Virus record (IMG/VR): IMGVR_UViG_3300037041_000924
Coordinates: 1-43,698 of that record
Direction: 5' to 3' (one strand)
From: a virus
Length of the DNA: 43,698 bases
In this document: piece after piece, positions 39,196 through 43,698 of the stretch
Numbering within the stretch: the first letter of the stretch is position 1
How the letters are laid out: the number at the start of each line of letters is the position of its first letter
Translations under genes and position numbers: made by a program
The notes under the pieces: model-generated
Database searches by the model: none
Told to the model about the DNA's origin: nothing
The model's input: only the letters and a program-made list of their open reading frames with translations

Positions 39196-39278
39196 CAAGC
39201 TATCTTGTTCAGGGGACAGGACCGAATGAGGATTACATCGTAACTCAGGACGGCTTTTTGATCCAACTGGATAGCTAA
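39192..39278 (+). CDS. -1 frame C-terminal module after the capsid stop
   Basis: Reads LTSYLVQGTGPNEDYIVTQD then GFLIQLDS and stop. It matches the end of the tail protein at 29439-30653. No ATG or GTG start lies between the capsid stop region and the module; only a TTG at 39066, deep inside the capsid gene, is in frame. A -1 slip at CCT-TAA (CCT to CCC) would fuse it to the capsid protein, giving 391 residues. A hairpin AACAAG-CTAT-CTTGTT (39194-39209) starts at the slip. Alternatively it is a remnant. Confidence 0.45.
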   Translation, partial: LTSYLVQGTGPNEDYIVTQDGFLIQLDS

Positions 39279-39294
39279 TACCCCAAGGACCAAG

Positions 39295-39315
39295 GGCGGA
39301 GGAATGGCCTCCGCC
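39295..39315 (+). terminator. Hairpin after the capsid gene
   Basis: GGCGGAGG and CCTCCGCC pair perfectly around AATGG; no T-run follows. Probably slows or stabilises the 3' end of the capsid transcript. Confidence 0.55.
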
Positions 39316-39341
39316 TACGGTCACCAAACAAAACAAACCCA

Positions 39342-40334
39342 ATGGCCTCCTGCCTTGACAACCTTATCGGCCAAGATAACGGCTGTACGTCCACTACGGG
39401 AACTTTGTATCTCAAGGACATCGGTATCACGCAGGAGTTCATTAACGGGCTGGTGGCCAAGCATAACGCGGGGCCTGCTGACTTCATGGCGGAAAGGCGG
39501 CGACTTGCTGCTGAGTACGTGACGCGGGATGTGGTGAACCACCTTGACCGCTTCCTAATTGGTCGGACCTTTGTTGACCATGACCGATTGGGCAAGTGGC
39601 CAGATACCGAACAAGTTGTAAGCGCGGAGGCCGGGTACAGTAACGGCATCTTGGTAGAGGTGTGTACGCCTGCCTCAAATACGGCGCTTCACATTTCACG
39701 AATTGAATTCTACGGAGAGACTACCGGACCTGTGGAGGTCATGGTTTACGATATGCGGGATGGGTCAACGGTGACCACCGTGGAGTTGGATGCCGTGGCG
39801 GGTCAACTGGCATCGGCTGAAGTGAATATCACCGTTCAGGTGCGGCGTGAAAAGGTGCGGCTGTTCGTGACCACTGACCAGGATACGTTCTACCGGGCGC
39901 AGATGTCGCAAGGGTGCAGCCAATGCAAGCCTACGCAGTTCCGGCGCGGGCCTTTGGAGGCGCGTTCGGTGCGTTTCCTGACCAGTGATAAGAAAATATA
40001 TTCCAACGTGGCCACAGCACAGAATACAGGTGGCCTTAGCCTTGTGGCATCCGTTAGCTGTGACCATGCTGCGATGCTGTGCGAAATGAAGAGCGCGATG
40101 GCCTTGCCGTTGATTTACGCCCTTGGAAGGGAGGTGTTCAACGTGGCGCTGTACAACTTCGACCGATGGGGTGTCAAAGACCTACGCAAAGAGGACGTGA
40201 AGGAAAGGCGCGATGAACTTGAGGCGCTGTATTCCAAGAGCATGAGCGATGTGCTAAAGTGGATACAAGTGCCGAACGACCCATCGTGCTTCCTGTGCGA
40301 TAAGAAAGTAACGACCGGAGTTATCCTGCCATGA
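39342..40334 (+). CDS. Head or connector protein, unknown
   Basis: 330 residues. N-terminus has Cys and Thr-rich loops (NGCTSTTGTLYLKDIGITQE); the middle is a beta sandwich-like domain (HISRIEFYGETTGPVEVMVY); then a CSQCKPTQFRRG pair of cysteines. The leader AAACAAAACAAACCCA lacks a Shine-Dalgarno. Located between capsid and neck genes. Not recognised further. Confidence 0.6.
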   Translation: MASCLDNLIGQDNGCTSTTGTLYLKDIGITQEFINGLVAKHNAGPADFMAERRRLAAEYVTRDVVNHLDRFLIGRTFVDHDRLGKWPDTEQVVSAEAGYSNGILVEVCTPASNTALHISRIEFYGETTGPVEVMVYDMRDGSTVTTVELDAVAGQLASAEVNITVQVRREKVRLFVTTDQDTFYRAQMSQGCSQCKPTQFRRGPLEARSVRFLTSDKKIYSNVATAQNTGGLSLVASVSCDHAAMLCEMKSAMALPLIYALGREVFNVALYNFDRWGVKDLRKEDVKERRDELEALYSKSMSDVLKWIQVPNDPSCFLCDKKVTTGVILP

Positions 40335-40900
40335 CCGAAGGAACGAACGAAGCGGCTGAAGCGGTACGCGCCACGTTGGAACGTATTAGGACTTCCCGTG
40401 CGTTGTACTTCGCGGCTAAGGGAACAATGGTGGAGGTATCTAACCGCGTATGGGGTGATGGCAAGTTGACGGACGGCGGCGAATTGCAGTACGACGAAGA
40501 TTACGAACTGTATGCCTATACGCCCCCATCGCCGCGCAAAGTGAGCGGAGTGGGCAAGCCTTATGCGCTGTGGAAGCGCCCGCCCGCAAATGCCAAAGGC
40601 AAGGCCCGCAAGATCAAAGGCGGCTGGTATCAATCGTACCTGTCTTACAAAGAGCAGCAAGGGCGCAAGGAAACGCCGTTTGAATTGACCGGGCGGCTGC
40701 GAAAGGCTTATTTCAGCGGTAATGATAACCCTGTGTCCCTTGTTGAGCAGTCGGATACGGAGAGCTTCATCTTTCTGAGCGGAGAAAATGCCGGGAAGTA
40801 CGAAGGCCTGACCGATAGGAAGGGGGAGTTCCTGCAATTCAACGAAGCGGAAAAGGATAGCTACCGTAAGCGTATCATAGACCTACTTGCCACCGAATGA
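40331..40900 (+). CDS. Putative neck/tail completion protein (HK97 gp10-like)
   Basis: 189 residues, basic. KETPFELTGRLRKAYFSG resembles the conserved segment of HK97 gp10-like head-tail joining proteins (xLTGxLRxSx). Position two genes after the capsid supports it. ATGA overlaps at both ends. Confidence 0.5.
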   Translation: MTEGTNEAAEAVRATLERIRTSRALYFAAKGTMVEVSNRVWGDGKLTDGGELQYDEDYELYAYTPPSPRKVSGVGKPYALWKRPPANAKGKARKIKGGWYQSYLSYKEQQGRKETPFELTGRLRKAYFSGNDNPVSLVEQSDTESFIFLSGENAGKYEGLTDRKGEFLQFNEAEKDSYRKRIIDLLATE

Positions 40901-41643
40901 TAAGCACGATCATAGAGGCTTTGGACTTGGCCGCAAGTGGCAAGCTGCCCACGGCGCTACGGCATGGCCTGGCTGAATTGCAGCCGGAGATAGGGCCTGC
41001 CGTGTTCAATGGCACGGACTGGACGCCCATCGGCAATGATAACGGAACGTTCAGCTATTGGAGGCTAACGGGGCCTGTCCGTGAGCGCGTTGGTGAAAGT
41101 GCGTTGACGTGTGCCAATGTGTTCACGGTGACATATCCGATGCGCCTTGTTAGCGTTGTGGATAGGCTTATCTGTAACGACATCTTGGGCAATTCGCGGG
41201 CGGCGGCTACGGCTGTGCGCGGCGCGGAGCGCGAACTACGTACCGTGCTGGGGGCTAACCTTGTGGAAGTTGGCGCGGCCAATGTGCTAACGACAGGCGT
41301 TTACCGTGCTGAGTTTGGCGCTGATGATGTGTTGCCTACGGGAAGGTCCATCGTGGCCATTGACCTTACTATTTCGGTCACTGGCAACGCTACGTGCTTT
41401 GACCCTTGCGATGATACCAAGTCGCTGTTATGTGCGCTTGTGGAGGCTGCTACGTGGGCCAAAATAAAGGCGTGCATGAGCGAGGGGCAAATTGAGGCCG
41501 CTACGGATGACCTGTGCGATGGGGGTGGCGAAACCTGCCCGCTCGACGTGTTCATCACGGTGAACGGCGAATTGGCGCAGGTGCTCAATAACGTGGACCC
41601 TTGCGAGGAGAATAACATCACGGTGAACGTGACTTACGCATAA
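40897..41643 (+). CDS. Putative tail terminator/neck protein
   Basis: 248 residues. VFTVTYPMRLVSVVDRLICN and a later TISVTGNATCFDPC strand pattern recall tail-terminator folds, but the match is weak. It follows the gp10-like gene, where such a protein is expected. Confidence 0.4.
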   Translation: MISTIIEALDLAASGKLPTALRHGLAELQPEIGPAVFNGTDWTPIGNDNGTFSYWRLTGPVRERVGESALTCANVFTVTYPMRLVSVVDRLICNDILGNSRAAATAVRGAERELRTVLGANLVEVGAANVLTTGVYRAEFGADDVLPTGRSIVAIDLTISVTGNATCFDPCDDTKSLLCALVEAATWAKIKACMSEGQIEAATDDLCDGGGETCPLDVFITVNGELAQVLNNVDPCEENNITVNVTYA

Positions 41644-41647
41644 TAGC

Positions 41648-42781
41648 ATGGCGAACTTCAATATCGACGTGAACGCCACAATCGAGGACGGGTCCATCGC
41701 CAACGCCAAGCTGTCCGACATGCCCGATGCCACCATCAAAGGTCGCATGGTAGGCGCAGGCACTGGCGACCCGGTGGACTTGGGGCCGGACAGAGTGAGC
41801 GATATTCTCGACTTGGCTATCGACCCGTTCGTGCGCACATCGGCACTGCCTGCCGACACCGGCATCACCCAGCTAACAGGAGATGTCACAGCAGGCCCCG
41901 GCTCCGGCTCGCAGACGGCCACCATCGCCAATCAGGTGGTGACCTTCGCCAAGATGCAGCACATCTCCACGGCGCACCTGCTGGGGAGGCACGCATCGGG
42001 GACCGGAGACGTGCAGCAGATAGGCATCGGCGGTGGCCTTGAACTGAATGGGGCGAACATCCGCCGCGAAGCGCTCACGGGTGACGTGACCGCATCGGCT
42101 GGCAACAACGCCACCACCATCGCCAACGATGCCGTGACCAATGCCAAGATGGCCAACATGGCACAGGCCACCATCAAGGGACGGCAGGCAGGAGGTGGCA
42201 CGGGCGACCCTGAAGACCTGACGGCATCAGAGGCACGGACGGTGCTGGGCCTTGGCACGGCTGCACAGGTGAACACCGGGACGGGCAGCGGAGATGTGCC
42301 AACGACATCGCAGGCCGATGCACGCTACCTCACGCCGTTTGCCTATTCGTTGCTTCCCGCATGGACGGTCGGAACGCAGGCCACCACAGCCGTCACGTTG
42401 GCCGATGTGACGAATACGGAACTGACGGTACTTGGCGCGGGTATGTACGAGTTCGAGTACCGCGTGACGTACAACGCTAACGCCACGACCACGGGCGCGG
42501 GCTTCACGGCGCGTAACACCGTAGGCGGAACGGCGGACTATGCATCCGTCGAAACGGGCGTAGACACTGGATCTGGTGACCGTTCTACGTTCCGTGGCGG
42601 CTTCGTCGTTGACCTTGTAGCCGTAAGTTCGCGCGCAACAACGGGCAACCAATGCATCGTTCGGGGCCGCGCGATATTCAACGCAGCATCCGCCATCCGC
42701 CTTCAGTTCCGCACCGAAATCGTCACCACCACAACCATCACCGTTACCGATGTGATCGGGTTCATTCGCCGCGTAGCATAA
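41648..42781 (+). CDS. Tail fibre / receptor-binding protein
   Basis: 377 residues. Two copies of the element ATIKGRxxGxGTGDPxDL (about 29-46 and 174-190) and repeated LTGDVTAxxGxxxxxTIAND units form the typical modular shaft of Bacteroidota phage fibres. A C-terminal beta-rich domain (about 230-377) would bind the receptor. It is the last structural gene before lysis, the usual place for a host-range determinant. Confidence 0.75.
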   Translation: MANFNIDVNATIEDGSIANAKLSDMPDATIKGRMVGAGTGDPVDLGPDRVSDILDLAIDPFVRTSALPADTGITQLTGDVTAGPGSGSQTATIANQVVTFAKMQHISTAHLLGRHASGTGDVQQIGIGGGLELNGANIRREALTGDVTASAGNNATTIANDAVTNAKMANMAQATIKGRQAGGGTGDPEDLTASEARTVLGLGTAAQVNTGTGSGDVPTTSQADARYLTPFAYSLLPAWTVGTQATTAVTLADVTNTELTVLGAGMYEFEYRVTYNANATTTGAGFTARNTVGGTADYASVETGVDTGSGDRSTFRGGFVVDLVAVSSRATTGNQCIVRGRAIFNAASAIRLQFRTEIVTTTTITVTDVIGFIRRVA

Positions 42782-42787
42782 AGACAC

Positions 42788-43258
42788 ATGGACATCCCAC
42801 GGATTAAGCACTTGGCTGCTCAGATGATAGATCCATCTGGCGGCGCACGGGTCGCACAGATCGCAGGCGTTAGCATTGCTGCCGCCTCTTCATTTGTCAT
42901 GCCTGTAAAGCATTTCCTATTCATCATCGGTGCGCTGGTGCTGGTGGATATGTACACCGGGTGGAGAGCGGCAAAGAAGCTGCGCGGTGAACGCTTCAAC
43001 TCCAAGGGCATGGGCGGCACGATCGAGAAGACGGTGCTGTACATGCTGGCGGTGCTGATATGCCGTGGCGTTGATGTGTCCTTCGGGATGGACGGGAACA
43101 TCGGTACGACATACGTTGTTGCTGGCCTAATTTGTGGCCGCGAACTACTGAGCAACCTTGAGAACATCGGCAAGGTGACGGGCCTTGACCTTGCTACTAA
43201 GGTGCGCGAAATGTTCGGCCACCTGTTCACATCAAAGCCGAATGATGACAATCAATAG
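42788..43258 (+). CDS. Holin (complete copy)
   Basis: 156 residues. Hydrophobic segments at about 24-36 and 40-52 (HFLFIIGALVLVDMYTGW), another at about 80-95 (TVLYMLAVLICRGV) and one near 105-115 (TTYVVAGLI) fit the holin_4 (phi29/TcdE-like) family, with the DxxTG motif after the first hairpin. It permeabilises the inner membrane for the amidase encoded next. The left contig end carries a three-residue variant of its last 104 residues. Confidence 0.82.
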   Translation: MDIPRIKHLAAQMIDPSGGARVAQIAGVSIAAASSFVMPVKHFLFIIGALVLVDMYTGWRAAKKLRGERFNSKGMGGTIEKTVLYMLAVLICRGVDVSFGMDGNIGTTYVVAGLICGRELLSNLENIGKVTGLDLATKVREMFGHLFTSKPNDDNQ

Positions 43259-43698
43259 GGAACATGCGGAGCATCACTCATTGCGTAGTTCATTGCACAG
43301 CCACGCCCCAAGGCGCAACGGTCGCAAGCGTACAACGGTATTGGAGGGAGGTTCTGAAGTGGCGAAGTCCGGGGTATCACGTGATCGTGACGCCATCCGG
43401 TGCGGCTGTGAGACTTGCACCCGACGAGGCGTTGTGTAACGGCGTGGCGGGCCATAACAGGACGAGCCTACACGTTAGCTATATAGGAGGGGTGGATACC
43501 AATGGTAAGCCGATGGATAACCGCACGCCGGAACAAAAGGCCACGCTGAGGCTTGTGCTAAAGGCATGGAGGGAAAAGTACCCGACCGCCAAGATATGCG
43601 GACATCGGGACTTTGACGGGGTGAAAAAGGCTTGTCCGAGCTTCCACGCCAAGGATGAGTATCGCGACCTGTAACGCAATTACCGAACCTCCACCATT
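42943..43698. repeat. Terminal direct repeat, right copy
   Basis: Colinear with 1-756. The last 127 bases are identical to 630-756, the first 114 to 1-114. Contains the end of the holin gene, the whole endolysin gene and the first 19 bases of the convergent gene's 3' end. Confidence 0.95.
43264..43674 (+). CDS. Endolysin, N-acetylmuramoyl-L-alanine amidase (right variant)
   Basis: 136 residues, same family and same predicted zinc ligands (H10, H114, C124) and catalytic Y38 and K122 as the left copy. Nine substitutions separate the two, clustered before residue 103; the last 34 residues are identical. Being preceded by a complete holin gene, this variant belongs to the assembled main strain path, and the left copy is probably the minor allele or the reverse. 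Confidence 0.88.
   Translation: MRSITHCVVHCTATPQGATVASVQRYWREVLKWRSPGYHVIVTPSGAAVRLAPDEALCNGVAGHNRTSLHVSYIGGVDTNGKPMDNRTPEQKATLRLVLKAWREKYPTAKICGHRDFDGVKKACPSFHAKDEYRDL

Noticed and set aside
37846-39342. Leftward reading frame of 498 codons opposite the scaffold end and capsid gene
   Set aside because: It is a shadow of a strongly coding GC-rich gene: no leader, no promoter, low-complexity composition, and it would cover a promoter, a terminator and the capsid gene.

Overview
The window is a nearly complete tailed double-stranded DNA phage genome (Caudoviricetes), assembled as a contig of about 43.7 kb whose first 756 bases recur, diverged but colinear, as its last 756 bases. The unit genome is therefore about 42.9 kb and circular or circularly permuted in the assembly. 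The host is very probably a member of Bacteroidota. Intergenic regions repeatedly carry the Bacteroidota -7 promoter element TAnnTTTG (TATATTTG, TATCTTTG, TAGTTTTG), several with a TTTG or TATTG element 19-21 bases upstream. Start codons are rarely preceded by Shine-Dalgarno sequences. First genes of transcription units instead have A/C-rich leaders such as CATCAACAAACAACAACAC. I see no integrase, so a lytic lifestyle is more likely than a temperate one.

Layout. (a) 1-971: end of the holin gene, an endolysin amidase, and one small convergent gene, the only leftward gene. (b) 972-1552: non-coding, with palindromic TGCAAT/ATTGCA iterons, an AT-rich repeat block and hairpins; a candidate origin and control region. 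(c) 1553-7585: early operons with a pentapeptide-repeat protein, a DEDD exonuclease with zinc ribbon, a mini-metallopeptidase, a large secreted beta-helix/thrombospondin-like/TIGR03790-like fusion and a unimolecular-spanin-like lipoprotein. (d) 7730-15763: replication and nucleotide metabolism: SSB-like protein, SF2 helicase, DNA methyltransferase, MazG-like pyrophosphohydrolase, a DnaA-domain-IV protein, a replisome organiser and a VRR-NUC nuclease, plus a tRNA-like element. (e) 15760-18363: a four-gene glycan cassette (GT-A, FkbM methyltransferase, GT2-like, GT23-like). (f) 18840-21367: accessory genes punctuated by three structures that look like integron attC sites, and an FtsK-gamma-like winged helix. 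(g) 21368-21761: promoter-rich non-coding region before terS. (h) 21762-42781: one long late region, unusual in that the tail module (frameshifted G/GT chaperone, tape measure, tip proteins, tube) lies between terminase and the portal/capsid module. (i) 42788-43698: holin, endolysin and the terminal repeat.

How it works together. Early genes are driven by related promoters with a shared leader and a shared upstream box. The DnaA-like protein, the replisome organiser and the helicase probably recruit host replication machinery, since no phage polymerase or primase is visible. Late genes build a long-tailed virion. Glycosyltransferases in both the early and the late region suggest glycan decoration of virion or cell surface. 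Holin, amidase and u-spanin complete lysis. The most unusual features are the attC-like cassette array, a C-terminal module encoded in the -1 frame after the major capsid stop codon and shared with a tail protein, a homing-endonuclease insertion that duplicated the end of the minor head gene, and the secreted TIGR03790 fusion. Most functions are inferred from motifs read by eye; no database search was possible.
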